In this document: positions 1 to 8,360 of the stretch, piece after piece
Numbering within the stretch: the stretch's first letter is position 1
How the letters are laid out: every line of letters begins with the position of its first letter
Origin: CAVRXQ01 sp963831155
GTDB taxonomy: Bacteria > Actinomycetota > Acidimicrobiia > Acidimicrobiales > Bog-793
Direction of reading: 5' to 3'
Assembly (NCBI GenBank): GCA_963831155.1
Contig: CAWHOY010000006.1
Span: 744,001-808,000, forward strand
Length of the DNA stretch: 64,000 nt
Position numbers and translations under genes: made by a program
Notes under the pieces: generated by a model
Databases searched by the model: none
What the model saw: only the letters and a program-made list of their open reading frames with translations
Told to the model about the DNA's origin: nothing

Positions 1-342
1 CGATCCGCTCACATGCGAGGACCGCGTCGAATTGGCGGCATGAGATATGGGGAGGTTTCCACTGCGCACAGGGCATCACTCTGGTCGGTCAGCGCGCCTG
101 TGCACGACCAGAACGTGCAACAACGCTCCCGGAGGATGCCAACGGTTCGGCAGGGTCCAACATGGTTGGGTTCTCAGTCCATGCCGCGGGTGATGTTACT
201 CACGAATCGCCCGAGCCTGTGGGCAATCGGTCAAAGCGTGTGGTCGCGGTTGACCGATATGCATGTGGGCGCGAGGATCCGAACAGCTCATGGGCTGGTG
301 CGGGACACCGAGTCCCGTGCGAACACAGTGCGTACTGAGGTT

Positions 343-1200
343 ATGCGCATGCACGTGCATCTTCTGACCACCCGTGAGCAACACGACGGCGCTCGCCACG
401 GGAGTGTGGAGTCGGACGAACGTGTTGACGCACAAGTACGAGCTGGTGTTGGCGCTGAAACAGAACGGGTTCCGTGGTGGGCAGTGGTGGCGGCCGGGGC
501 TGCCCCAGCACTGCTTATCGGTGGCTTCTTCGTAGCGGCCAGCCTCCAACCGGCTTCGTACAGCCCGGTTCGCGACACGATCAGCAAACTCGCGGCACGG
601 GGAGCAACCGATCCCTGGGTCATGGCGACGGCCTTGGGCGCGCTGGGCACCTGTTATCTGCTGGTCGCGTTCGGACTTCGGCCCGCTCGGAACGCCGGTC
701 GTGTCGCGCTCGCCGGTGGAGGGGTTGCCACATTGCTGATCGCCGCGTTTCGCCAGCCGCATCACGGATACTCGATCGCGCACGAGGCCGCCGTTGTGGC
801 GGCGATCACCACCATGTGTTTTTGGCCGGTACTCGGATCACGTCGACGGAATCGGGCACCGCTTTTGAGGTTTCGTGCGAGCGTCTCGGCTACCGCGGTG
901 ACGGTGGGACTGACGCTGTGGTTCGTGTTTGAGCAGCACCGAGGAGAACTCGGGCTGGCCGAGCGCTGCGCCGCCGTGTCAGCCGCTCTCTGGCTTTTGC
1001 CGGTCGTGCTGACGACTAGGTGGGCTCTCGCGCCAGGTGCACTGCCCGCGCGGTGGCACCAGCAACCGATGCGCTCGAAGCAGACTCCGCGTTTGGGTGC
1101 TGCTCACCCGATCGCGGTCGGCGTCGACGCGAACAATGGTGTCGATGTGGCGATGGAGACCGAGTCGCGAGGCGGCTTCCGATGCACAGACGGTGGCTAG
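343..1200 (+). CDS. DUF998-type integral membrane protein
   Basis: Predicted membrane protein of about 285 residues resembling the DUF998 family, whose function is unknown. After a hydrophilic N-terminus of about 40 residues, roughly six hydrophobic segments are visible: one starting WWAVVAAGAAPALLIGG, one starting WVMATALGALGTCYLL, one around VALAGGGVATLLIAAF, one around AAVVAAITTMCFW, one around ATAVTVGLTLWFVF, and one around AAVSAALWLLPVVL. The motif PVRDTISKLAARG between the first two is the sort of loop seen in DUF998. The frame stays open to position 13, but the upstream part is Arg-rich and lacks coding character, so ATG 343 (or 349, or GTG 406) is a more likely start. The last 50 or so residues are hydrophilic. 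It stands alone, with no obvious partner. Family assignment is moderate and the start uncertain. Confidence 0.6.
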   Translation: MRMHVHLLTTREQHDGARHGSVESDERVDAQVRAGVGAETERVPWWAVVAAGAAPALLIGGFFVAASLQPASYSPVRDTISKLAARGATDPWVMATALGALGTCYLLVAFGLRPARNAGRVALAGGGVATLLIAAFRQPHHGYSIAHEAAVVAAITTMCFWPVLGSRRRNRAPLLRFRASVSATAVTVGLTLWFVFEQHRGELGLAERCAAVSAALWLLPVVLTTRWALAPGALPARWHQQPMRSKQTPRLGAAHPIAVGVDANNGVDVAMETESRGGFRCTDGG

Positions 1201-1328
1201 GACATCCTCGAAGCGCCTACACGCTCCCATCGTTGAACGCGGACCTTGAATCGCGCCCCTTTAGCGCCCCGGGAGTGAGTTCTTTCAGGACGTAGTTCGC
1301 AACGACCCAAGGCGCGCCTTCGTTGCCT

Positions 1329-1808
1329 CTAGTCCGTGCCGACGGCTCCCGCGATTGTCGTGAAACATCCGATGACAGTCGGCCAGCCGTTCGCGTAGCC
1401 ATCGCGATTTTCTCTGGCGAACGCGCCGAGCCGCTCCCACGATCGATGCTCAAGCTCTACTCTCGTGATGAAAGCCTCCTCGGCGATGAACCGGACCTCG
1501 ACTTCGGTCGCCGCAACCCAGTCGTCGTGTTGCCAGGTGAAAGCGAGGACGGTCGGCGGATCCCACTGCAAGACGAGCCCGATCGTGTGCTCATCGCCGT
1601 CGCTGTACCGCTCGAAAAACCTCCCGCCGACGAATGGCTCTAAATGGATCTCGAACGACCGATTTAGATCGAAGCTGAAACGATCGAGGGGCCACCAGGC
1701 GGTCAAGTTGTTCGCGAAAAGGTCGAACGTGTCGTCAATATTGCGTCGCACACGTGTCGAGACCCGGACGGGTTCGATGGTTTCCGGAGTGGCGCTGGAA
1801 CTCGTCAC
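1329..1808 (-). CDS. SRPBCC (AHSA1-type) domain protein
   Basis: 159-residue START-like/SRPBCC protein of the AHSA1 subfamily. The order of features fits: VSTRVRRNIDDTFDLFANNLTAWWPLDRF near the N-terminus, GGRFFERYSDGDEHTIGLVLQWDPP in the middle, then a helix-rich C-terminal stretch ending in GWPTVIGCFTTIAG. Its ATG overlaps the stop of the upstream ArsR-family gene by 4 bp (ATGA), so the two are translationally coupled. ArsR/SRPBCC pairs are common in actinobacteria; the regulator usually controls the hydrophobic-ligand-binding partner, but the ligand is not predictable here. Confidence 0.85.
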   Translation of the reverse strand: MTSSSATPETIEPVRVSTRVRRNIDDTFDLFANNLTAWWPLDRFSFDLNRSFEIHLEPFVGGRFFERYSDGDEHTIGLVLQWDPPTVLAFTWQHDDWVAATEVEVRFIAEEAFITRVELEHRSWERLGAFARENRDGYANGWPTVIGCFTTIAGAVGTD

Positions 1809-2167
1809 GCCGATGAACTTTCATCTTCACTTTCGGCAAACGCCTTAAAGCTGCTCAGTGCCTCGGTCCAGAACGACTCCACGAACCGCCGAAGCTCGAC
1901 CAGTCCGTCCGGGTCGACCGCGTAGAGCCGCCGGTTCCCCATCGGTCGGTCAGTTACCAGCCCGGCGCGTTTCAACACCTTGAGGTGCTGGCTGACGGCC
2001 GGCCGCGAGACTGGCAATCCGCGAGCTAGGTCGACGACCGAGACCGGGCCATCGCCGAGCCGGCTGAAGATGCGGCGACGGGTTCGATCCCCGAGCGCGT
2101 CGAAAATCAGGTCCCCGCGAGGCGCCGGTAAGTCTTGACTTACGGTGCGTACAGACTTACGCTTCAT
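1805..2167 (-). CDS. ArsR-family HTH transcriptional regulator
   Basis: 120-residue winged helix-turn-helix regulator. The sequence IFDALGDRTRRRIFSRL, followed by VSVVDLARGLPVSRPAVSQHLKVLKRAGLVTDRP and a beta-wing (MGNRRLYAVDP), is typical of the ArsR fold. None of the usual metal-binding cysteines is present, so this is the non-metal subgroup normally paired with SRPBCC genes. It is the first gene of a two-gene operon with the downstream SRPBCC gene (4-bp overlap). Autoregulation is likely by analogy but no operator was identified. The acidic tail SEDESSSA is unremarkable. Confidence 0.9.
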   Translation of the reverse strand: MKRKSVRTVSQDLPAPRGDLIFDALGDRTRRRIFSRLGDGPVSVVDLARGLPVSRPAVSQHLKVLKRAGLVTDRPMGNRRLYAVDPDGLVELRRFVESFWTEALSSFKAFAESEDESSSA

Positions 2168-2240
2168 GTCCTCAAGCTATCAGCGATGGTCTTCGAGAAC
2201 CTGCACTCGATGCCCCGCGAGCGATCCGAGGAGGGTTGAC

Positions 2241-2608
2241 ATGGCGATGCCTGTTGTTGGGTGGTTCGAAGTCACCGGCAAGGACGGGCCGGCTTTGCAG
2301 AGTTTTTACTCACAGCTCTTCGGTTGGACCGTGAACGATGCCGGCGGCGATTCCGGATATGGGCTTGTTGAAGCGGGCGACAAAGGGATCGCCGGCGGAA
2401 TCGGAGCGAGCCAAGACGGCGGACCGGGTCAAGTGACTTTCTACGTGGAAGTCGACGACCCCGCGGCATACCTCGCGAAGGCAGAGAAGCTTGGCGGCCA
2501 AACAGTCGTACCTCCGTCGAAATTCCCGACTTCGGTCTGACCTTCGCTTTCTTTGCCGACCCTGAAGGACACGTAATTGGCCTCTCCAAAGGAGCGGTTC
2601 GGAGTTAA
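2241..2608 (+). pseudogene. VOC (glyoxalase/bleomycin-resistance) protein, frameshifted
   Basis: A VOC-family gene starting at ATG 2241 after a strong Shine-Dalgarno (GAGGAGGG, 2228-2235). The first frame gives MAMPVVGWFEVTGKDGPALQ and onward through the conserved core, but it stops at 2540. The family's C-terminal motif FAFFADPEGHVIGLS continues in another frame from about 2513 to the stop at 2608. Re-reading the run CCTCCGTCGA near 2511-2520 with one extra base restores VVPPVEIPDFG followed by the C-terminal motif, so the lesion is a single-base deletion. Intact, the product would be about 122 residues, normal for the family. Either a genuine pseudogene or a base-calling error. Confidence 0.75.
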
Positions 2609-2625
2609 TCAGGGGGCGAGCGGCG

Positions 2626-2940
2626 GTGAATGACACGCAGTGCTTTCTCTACAAGCTGATGCCACCACGGCCGACCTTCTTCGCTGTTCAGACTGAGGAA
2701 GAGGCGGCGATCATGGGGCGCCATATGGCCTACTGGGCGGACAACCTTGCCACTGGCAAGGTTGTTGCCTTCGGCCCGGTCCTCGACCCCGAAGGGGTAT
2801 GGGGCCTCGGTGTCATCGAAGTCAACAGCGAGTTCGAAGCCGAACAGATTCGAGACGCCGACCCCGCCGTAACCAGCGGTCTCGCCAAGGCAGAGATCCA
2901 CCCCATGCCCAGAGCCGTCGTGCGGCCGCTACCCGCCTGA
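2626..2940 (+). CDS. YciI-family protein
   Basis: 104-residue protein with the ferredoxin-like alpha/beta pattern of the YciI family: CFLYKLMPPRP at the N-terminus, the helix MGRHMAYWADNLATGKVVAFGPVLDP, then a beta strand WGLGVIEVNSEFEAEQI and the closing motif HPMPRAVVRPL. YciI-like proteins are small dimeric enzymes or enzyme-associated domains with a His-Asp pair; substrates are mostly unknown. Start is GTG 2626. It lies 17 bp after the frameshifted VOC gene and 52 bp before an SRPBCC gene in the same direction, so the three probably form one transcription unit. Confidence 0.85.
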   Translation: MNDTQCFLYKLMPPRPTFFAVQTEEEAAIMGRHMAYWADNLATGKVVAFGPVLDPEGVWGLGVIEVNSEFEAEQIRDADPAVTSGLAKAEIHPMPRAVVRPLPA

Positions 2941-2992
2941 TAGCCCTCGGCTGCTCATCACATCGAACGAGGAGATGAGAGGAACCCATCGA

Positions 2993-3487
2993 ATGACTGA
3001 CACTGAACAACCCTCCGCAACGCGAGAGGACGCGAACGCGAACTATGAAAAGACGATCCGCGTGAAGGCATCGCCTGGAACGCTGTTCGACGCAATCACC
3101 ACCGCTTCCGGCCTAACCGCCTGGTGGACCCGTGCCACGGGATCGGGCGACGCGGGCGGCGAACTCAAGTTCTTCATGAACTCCCCTGAACCGCTCGTGA
3201 TTCATGTCGATCAGGCAACGCGGCCCACATGGGTGCAATGGACCGTGACCGACTGCCCCTTTCTCCCTGACTGGGTTGGGACGCGTCCGACCTTCACTGT
3301 CACACCCGTCGATGGCGATGCGTCTGAACTCCACTTCCGCCACTACGGTCTTAACGCAGAGTTGGACTGCATCGAGATGTGCACCAACAGCTGGAACCAC
3401 TTCATCGCGAAAAGCTTGCGTGACTACGTCGAAGTCGGCAGTGGCCATCCGTTCGGAAGCGACGCCGACAAAGCCTGGCGCGTTTAG
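2993..3487 (+). CDS. SRPBCC domain protein
   Basis: 164-residue START-like domain protein distinct from the one at 1329-1808. It shows YEKTIRVKASPGTLFDAITTASGLTAWWT, then GGELKFFMNSPEPLVIHVD, and the C-terminal helix CTNSWNHFIAKSLRDYVEVG, all typical of SRPBCC/AHSA1 proteins. ATG 2993 is preferred over ATG 2975 because GAGAGGA (2976-2982) lies about 10 bp upstream of 2993. It probably belongs with the upstream YciI and VOC genes. The ligand is unknown. Confidence 0.85.
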   Translation: MTDTEQPSATREDANANYEKTIRVKASPGTLFDAITTASGLTAWWTRATGSGDAGGELKFFMNSPEPLVIHVDQATRPTWVQWTVTDCPFLPDWVGTRPTFTVTPVDGDASELHFRHYGLNAELDCIEMCTNSWNHFIAKSLRDYVEVGSGHPFGSDADKAWRV

Positions 3488-3596
3488 AGAACCTCCCGAC
3501 TACCCAACGACTCGAACGGAGGTGATCACTCCGTAAGGACTCGATTTCGCGGCCGCGAACTAACGGATAGGCAGCGGGCGGGACCTGGCGTTGTCG

Positions 3597-4799
3597 CTAA
3601 GTCGTGACGCGTCGATGGACGATCGAGAGGTCCTCCTCGGCGAGTGCCTCCTGTGTTGCGTCCGAGAGCGGGACTCGCGGCTGAAAGAGCTGTTGGGCGA
3701 CGAGCGTCGGCACGAAGGCGGACAGGATCACGACGGTCACCAGCGCGGTGTACTGCTTCTGGTCGATGAGATGGTGCGTGAGACCAAACAGCGCCGCGAT
3801 CGAACCGAAGGTCAGTCCGGTCGCCATCAGCAGGGTTGTGTAGGCGCGCTCCCGGCTGGGGATGCCAAACCCGGCTGAGGTTGGCCACACGCCGATCAGT
3901 TTGGACAGCATCTTCACTGCGAACAGTCCTCCGATGATCCCCGCACCCGACACGAGGGCGGGAGCCGAAATGAGGGTTCCTGCGCGGAGAAAGAAGAACG
4001 GCGTCAGCAGCGCGAACGAGATCGTCCGAATGCGGTCGAGGACGACCCGATCTTGCATGAAGACGCCAGCCACAACGAGTCCGGCGACATAGGCGGGAAG
4101 CACTGCCTCGCTCCCGGCCGCCGTCGCGAGTCCCCCAAGCGCGAGGAGCACAACGAAGAGGAACTTGACCTCGGGTTCGCTGACGCGGTGCCCGACAAGT
4201 GCGATGACGAACCTGGTGGCGCGAGGAAGCACGAATAACGCGGCAACCGTCACCGCGACGAAAACGAGGAGCAGCCATCCATAAGTGGCGAAGAATCCGC
4301 CAAGTGCCATCACGGTTCCGAGGTCGGTGACGAAGCACGCGGCGAGGATGAGCTTGCCGATGTCGTGTCGGTTCAGACCCGTCTCCACCATCACGGCGTA
4401 GACAACTGCAACCGAAGTCGTGCTGAGAGCGATCCCGCCAATCTCAGCCGCGTGCAGGCGCCAGTCGAGGACGAACTTGCAGATTGCAAACGCGCTGGCG
4501 AACGGGAGGACGAACGACACGAGACCGATCGAGAGGCTCGCTTTCCAATGTCGTTTCAACGAGACGGGATCGATCTCGGCTCCGGCAAGGAACGTCAAGA
4601 GCAGCGAACCGACACCCGCGAGGAAGGTCGTAAATGCGGTCTGCTCGATGTGCTCTTTGATGCCCGGGATGTTGCCGAAGACTGCTCCTATGAGTATTTC
4701 GACGAGAGCGACGGAGACGCCGATGCGGATGCTGATGAACGACGCAAGCAGCGCCATCCCGAGCCAGATAGCAGCGATGTAGTAGATGTTCACGCGCAC
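3597..4799 (-). CDS. CPA2-type cation/proton antiporter
   Basis: 400-residue polytopic membrane protein of the monovalent cation:proton antiporter-2 family (Kef/NapA-like), with about twelve hydrophobic segments. Landmarks include VEILIGAVFGNIPGI, FLAGAEIDP (the family's acidic motif on the discontinuous helix), ALSTTSVAVVYAVMVETGL and FVTDLGTVMAL with the conserved TD. There is no TrkA-N/RCK domain at the C-terminus, unlike full KefB/C. It probably exchanges Na+ or K+ for protons across the cytoplasmic membrane. The gene stands alone; its upstream region carries two perfect hairpins (see 4841-4894). Ion specificity cannot be read from the sequence. Confidence 0.88.
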   Translation of the reverse strand: MRVNIYYIAAIWLGMALLASFISIRIGVSVALVEILIGAVFGNIPGIKEHIEQTAFTTFLAGVGSLLLTFLAGAEIDPVSLKRHWKASLSIGLVSFVLPFASAFAICKFVLDWRLHAAEIGGIALSTTSVAVVYAVMVETGLNRHDIGKLILAACFVTDLGTVMALGGFFATYGWLLLVFVAVTVAALFVLPRATRFVIALVGHRVSEPEVKFLFVVLLALGGLATAAGSEAVLPAYVAGLVVAGVFMQDRVVLDRIRTISFALLTPFFFLRAGTLISAPALVSGAGIIGGLFAVKMLSKLIGVWPTSAGFGIPSRERAYTTLLMATGLTFGSIAALFGLTHHLIDQKQYTALVTVVILSAFVPTLVAQQLFQPRVPLSDATQEALAEEDLSIVHRRVTT

Positions 4800-4840
4800 T
4801 CCCTTGATCGGCTGGAAGGAAGTGCGGTTTCAGTCCGCTC

Positions 4841-4894
4841 CTACCAGCAGCTTCTCTTGTGCTGGTAGAAGCCATCAGCCGAGCGATGCTCGGC
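4841..4894 (-). promoter_or_regulatory. Two hairpins in the antiporter leader
   Basis: Upstream of the antiporter start are two perfect inverted repeats. One pairs CTACCAGCA (4841-4849) with TGCTGGTAG (4860-4868); the other pairs GCCGAGC (4878-4884) with GCTCGGC (4888-4894). Neither is followed by a T tract. In the leader RNA of the minus-strand gene they would form consecutive stems 40-100 nt before the start codon. They could be an operator, an attenuator or part of a riboswitch. I tried to match the c-di-AMP (ydaO) consensus and could not. Confidence 0.3.
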
Positions 4895-5000
4895 GAATCA
4901 AGGAGCGGGCTTCATCGCGCCGGGACAGACGTTACCGAACGCAGCCTTTTGGTGCTCAGCTGCGTCCGGGCGGTCGCCGAGAACTAAATCCGAAAGCAAG

Positions 5001-5042
5001 GCCCCCGGCAGGACTCGAACCTGCGACACGCGGTTTAGGAAA
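5001..5042 (-). repeat. Displaced tRNA-Arg 3' end: far attachment site of the integrative element
   Basis: 42 bp identical to the 3' half (anticodon arm through acceptor stem) of the tRNA-Arg gene at 24352-24424, in the same orientation. The match runs from the acceptor GCCCCCGG to TTTAGGAAA and then diverges abruptly. With no 5' half this cannot be a functional tRNA. It is what integrase-mediated insertion into a tRNA leaves behind: the displaced original 3' end. Confidence 0.88.
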
Positions 5043-5474
5043 GCCATTTGCTGGGTTTCACCGCTGGCCGACGTTCGCCGATAGGCGCGTCTACCAGCGC
5101 GACGCTCCCATCGTTCGCCACCTCTCGCGGGCGTTTGCTGGGAGTAGTAGTCACGATGTAGCCCAGGCCACGACTCGAGCGTGTGGTTTGGTGTCGGAGG
5201 ACGGACGCGCTCGTTCTGCTACCAAGCACTGGCGGCTTGATGAGCCGAGCTCGTCGGCTGATTCCGGGCCGCGGGTCTGCGTGCGAACCTTCGACCACGC
5301 GCCGCAGGTCACCGGGGCGCACCCGTCCAATCCAGCACGGTCGTCCCTCGAGGCGGCACGCCGTGGGGCTCGCGTAGGACAGCCGCGGACGACAATCTCG
5401 CACTGGTGGCTTGCCGTGGGCAGCGACCGACCGGCAGTGACGGTCCCCCAGTGGGTGATGCGCATACTGATGGG
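5043..5474. other. Non-coding stretch inside the element's left end
   Basis: No convincing gene. Open frames here on both strands are Arg/Pro/Ser-rich and show no family motifs. Positions 5362-5428 form one copy of a degenerate repeat of about 68 bp whose partner is at 8592-8660; both contain CCGTGGGCA near the end and ACAATCTC in the middle. Confidence 0.5.
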
Positions 5475-5741
5475 GTGAGCAGTAAACAGACGGTCGACCT
5501 GCCCTGCAGTCGATGCGGGGATCTACGCGAGTTCTACCTACACGACCTCACTGGTTACGAATTGCCGACCGGATTCTCACGAATCGGAAACCGAGTCGAG
5601 ATTCACGTTGAGTGCGCCGGTTGCGGAAGCAACGGACCATTCATCGTGGAGGTGCCGCCCCCTCCAGCGCCAATTCGCACTTCAGCTGACCTGAAGCGCC
5701 TCGCTCCCTGGCCACGGACGCCGCCGCCAACAGACCGGTAG
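5475..5741 (+). CDS. Small protein with two CxxC pairs (zinc-ribbon-like)
   Basis: 88-residue protein from GTG 5475. Two CxxC pairs (CSRCGDL near residue 10 and CAGCGS near residue 50) are spaced as in a treble-clef or zinc-ribbon fold, with a beta-rich linker YELPTGFSRIGNRVEIHVE between them and a Pro-rich tail. I do not recognise a named family. It is the first gene inside the left end of the element and converges on the collagen-like gene. The start is uncertain, since the frame is open further upstream, and no strong ribosome-binding site is visible. Confidence 0.5.
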   Translation: MSSKQTVDLPCSRCGDLREFYLHDLTGYELPTGFSRIGNRVEIHVECAGCGSNGPFIVEVPPPPAPIRTSADLKRLAPWPRTPPPTDR

Positions 5742-5850
5742 TTCGGTCAGGTTGCCTGATTGTCACCTATCCCTGGATGCGCGGGTTTGAATCGCTCAAA
5801 CGCTTCCGTTTCCGAGAGGAGCCCGGAGGGATCTGTTGGCGCGGCGTCGC

Positions 5851-5882
5851 GCCGCCCGGTTCAAGGCAGTAGGCCGGGCGGC
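5851..5882. terminator. GC-rich hairpin between convergent genes
   Basis: Perfect 9-bp stem GCCGCCCGG (5851-5859) / CCGGGCGGC (5874-5882) with a 14-nt loop, in the gap between two convergent genes ending at 5741 and 5899. A second short GGCGCG/CGCGCC stem lies just before it. Position suggests a bidirectional terminator, though no T tract follows. Confidence 0.45.
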
Positions 5883-5898
5883 GAGTAGCCGCGCAGCG

Positions 5899-6483
5899 TT
5901 ACCTCGTCGAGAGTGGCTCCGCCTTGCTCGCGTGAGCGAAGTTCAGCGGTGCGTTCGACTTCGGACCCGACGACACGCTGACGTATGAAGCCGTGCCTGT
6001 GACGCAAATCGCGTACACGTAGAAATCGTCCGTGGAAGCGGCGAGGTCGATATCCGCTTCCCACTGGTTAACTTCGGGTTGACCGGGGCCACTGTCGACG
6101 GTCCGGTCAACTGTCGACGAAACCTGCACTCCGCCGCCAGTCAGCACGTCACCGGTGGGACAGGTCGCCGTTGCACCATAAACGCCAGCGGTCCCAGTTG
6201 TCGTCCAGGGACCGCTGTAAACAATCTGTTCGCTCAGCGACTGCGGCCCTGCCGGGCCCTGCACGCCCTGCACGCCCTGCGGACCGGCCACTCCCTGCGG
6301 GCCTTGCGGCCCTGCAGGGCCTGTCGCCCCACGCGGTCCACGCGGACCCCGTGGACCGCGCACGACGCTGGTCACCTTGTCCGTCGCGTGATGTGCCTTC
6401 GCGGCAGCCGCGGGTAGCTCGATCGCGAGGAGGCCCCCGGCAAGACTGAGGACCATGGCAGTGCACAAAACAATGCGCTTCAT
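5899..6483 (-). CDS. Secreted collagen-like protein
   Basis: 194 residues. It starts with a clear signal peptide (MKRIVLCTAMVLSLAGGLLA, cleavage probably near ELPAAAAKA). Residues about 43-81 hold 13 uninterrupted Gly-X-Y triplets rich in Pro, Arg, Gln and Val, which is collagen triple-helix sequence. The remaining 110 residues form a beta-rich C-terminal domain with CPTGDVLTGGGVQVSS and one later Cys (YAICVTG); this sort of domain often trimerises collagen-like stalks in bacterial surface or exosporium proteins. It lies 137 bp downstream of the G1 peptidase gene on the same strand. Likely a secreted or surface-associated structural protein; the partner is unknown. Confidence 0.85.
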   Translation of the reverse strand: MKRIVLCTAMVLSLAGGLLAIELPAAAAKAHHATDKVTSVVRGPRGPRGPRGATGPAGPQGPQGVAGPQGVQGVQGPAGPQSLSEQIVYSGPWTTTGTAGVYGATATCPTGDVLTGGGVQVSSTVDRTVDSGPGQPEVNQWEADIDLAASTDDFYVYAICVTGTASYVSVSSGPKSNAPLNFAHASKAEPLSTR

Positions 6484-6620
6484 ATTCCGCTCCGTATCTG
6501 TTGGGATCTATTGGGTCTGCTGCCCTCCTCGAGTGCCGGGGTAGGAAATGGTTGGCGGTTCGGCTCGCCGGCTCGTGCCGCCAAATCCACATGGCGCTCT
6601 TGGAACCGGGGCCGCGGCGT

Positions 6621-8360
6621 TCAAGGTCCCTGTGCTTTCCAGGTGATCGTGAAGTCTTCGCCGGACGGATCTAGCGCTCCGGACTGAGCGAGCACCGTCG
6701 AGTCCGCATTGTTCACCATGTTGTTGTTAGTGCTGGTGTAAGCAGAAATCGGGCTCGGACTGCCGGTCGTTCCAGCTTCCGCGCTTGAGAAAGTGACACT
6801 TCCGAAGTCCGCGAGCGGAGGCAGCGCGCAGTTGTTGCAGATTCCCGGCCGCTCGACGATCCACTCGGCCGACGACTGGGCCGCGCCCGTGAAGTCGATC
6901 GTCGTCGAGAAGTTCCAGGTTTCGGTCGGATCCGCGAGCGCGAGGGTCCAGACCCCATCCGATTCGCTGACCGAGGCGTTGATCACGTCACCGGGAAGCA
7001 GGGGATGGTTGACCACGACCGTGTCACCCCCGTTGACGCTGGTGTCGCCGTACATCTCGTACCAGGCGTAGTAAGAAGGCGAGCCATCGAGGCAGTCCGA
7101 TTCGGTTCCGTCCTGTTCTACCGTGGGGCTCGTGTTCCCGTCGATGCCGACCCACACGGACGAGTACTGATCTGTGCTCCCGGTACAGCTGACCGTTGGC
7201 ACAGTCCAGCTCGCGGACACCGAATCGAACTCCGCGCAGGGGTCAGTAGCCACGTAACCCGACCAGTTCGTGGCGGCTTCCGGTTCGGTGGAGACCGTGA
7301 GGGCGGCGGGGTCAGTTGTCGTTGAACCAGCCGAGTTCGTAAACACGGCTTCGAATTCGTCCCCGTTTGCAGAACTTGGGGCCGCAAAGGAGTAGCACGA
7401 CGAGGTAGCGTCGCCGACCGGTTGCCAGGTGGTTCCGCCGTCTGTCGACAGCCGCCATTGCACCGTCGGAGTCGGTAACCCGGAGGCGATGGCGAAAAAT
7501 AGGGCGCTTGTGTTCTCGAGCACTGTGTCATCTGCCGGCTGCGTCGTGACCGCCGGCGCTGCGTCGACGATGAGGGTGGCGGCAGCGGTAGTTGCTGAGC
7601 CGACCGCATTCGTGAAGACAGCCTCGAACTCATCACCGTTGTTCGAGGCGGTGGCCACGAACGAAAAAGGTGCCGACGTCGCGCCAGTGAAGGGGACCCA
7701 AGTTGCGCCGCCGTCGGTCGAAATCTGCCACTGCACCGAGGGCGTCGGCGTCCCCGTCGCGCCCGCTTCCAACGTTGCGATCGCGTCTGGGGCGACGGTC
7801 TCGCTCGAAGGCTCGAGGGTGATCACCGGAGCGCTCCATCCTGGGGGCGTACTCGGACCCGGCGAGGCGGGCCGTCCCTCCTCGACTACCGAAAGCGACC
7901 TCCTAGTCGTTCTGTGGCCATTGACCGCGACCACCACGAAACGGTAAGCAAGCGACGAAACAGCCGAGTTCTTCGGAATTTGGACAACGATGCGACGCGA
8001 TCCCGTCGAGCACGGAAGAGTCCTCGAAAGGTGGACGCTCGCCGACGTGAACCGGCACGTCGTCGCGCCTGTCACGACCGCGTGAACGTAAACGAGTCCG
8101 CCGTCAGCCGTCAGCCGACTGGGGGTCACGAAGAGCCCAGTGATTCGGAGCGGCTGGCGTCGCCTCGGAGAATTGAGGAATGCGACGACTCGACTCGCGT
8201 TGACCGAGTGGTTCGGTTTGCGGGCGGTAGCTGCACCAACGGGGGCAGGCGTGAAGAGCACACTGACACCAAACACACAAGCTAGGAACGCCACCCATCT
8301 GAACGTCGGGCGAATCCGGCGATTCGGCCGCGGCCCGGACCGACGGGACACGGTCGACAT
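6621..8360 (-). CDS. Secreted G1-family (glutamic) peptidase with Ig-like domains
   Basis: 579 residues from ATG 8360, chosen because a signal peptide follows directly (FRWVAFLACVFGVSVLFT then APVGAATA). After a domain of about 110 residues come two Ig-like repeats of about 90 residues, each with the core VQW, STDGG.TW and NGDEFEAVFTN motifs. The C-terminal 230 residues match peptidase family G1 (eqolisin): TNWSGYVA at the start, VWVGIDG, EQDGTESDC carrying the candidate catalytic Gln, and AEWIVERP carrying the candidate catalytic Glu. G1 enzymes are acid-active endopeptidases. The frame extends 62 codons upstream but that part lacks protein character. It heads the minus-strand pair with the collagen-like gene. 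Confidence 0.85.
   Translation of the reverse strand: MSTVSRRSGPRPNRRIRPTFRWVAFLACVFGVSVLFTPAPVGAATARKPNHSVNASRVVAFLNSPRRRQPLRITGLFVTPSRLTADGGLVYVHAVVTGATTCRFTSASVHLSRTLPCSTGSRRIVVQIPKNSAVSSLAYRFVVVAVNGHRTTRRSLSVVEEGRPASPGPSTPPGWSAPVITLEPSSETVAPDAIATLEAGATGTPTPSVQWQISTDGGATWVPFTGATSAPFSFVATASNNGDEFEAVFTNAVGSATTAAATLIVDAAPAVTTQPADDTVLENTSALFFAIASGLPTPTVQWRLSTDGGTTWQPVGDATSSCYSFAAPSSANGDEFEAVFTNSAGSTTTDPAALTVSTEPEAATNWSGYVATDPCAEFDSVSASWTVPTVSCTGSTDQYSSVWVGIDGNTSPTVEQDGTESDCLDGSPSYYAWYEMYGDTSVNGGDTVVVNHPLLPGDVINASVSESDGVWTLALADPTETWNFSTTIDFTGAAQSSAEWIVERPGICNNCALPPLADFGSVTFSSAEAGTTGSPSPISAYTSTNNNMVNNADSTVLAQSGALDPSGEDFTITWKAQGP

Noticed and set aside
13..342. N-terminal extension of the DUF998 protein
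   Set aside because: Sequence before ATG 343 is Arg/Ser-rich with no hydrophobic segment and no family similarity; probably non-coding read-through of the open frame.
4800..4990. c-di-AMP (ydaO) riboswitch upstream of the antiporter
   Set aside because: Antiporters can be under such control, but the conserved core sequences could not be matched by eye.
5001..5042. A second tRNA-Arg gene
   Set aside because: Only the 3' half is present; there is no D arm or 5' acceptor strand, so it is a displaced attachment site and not a tRNA.
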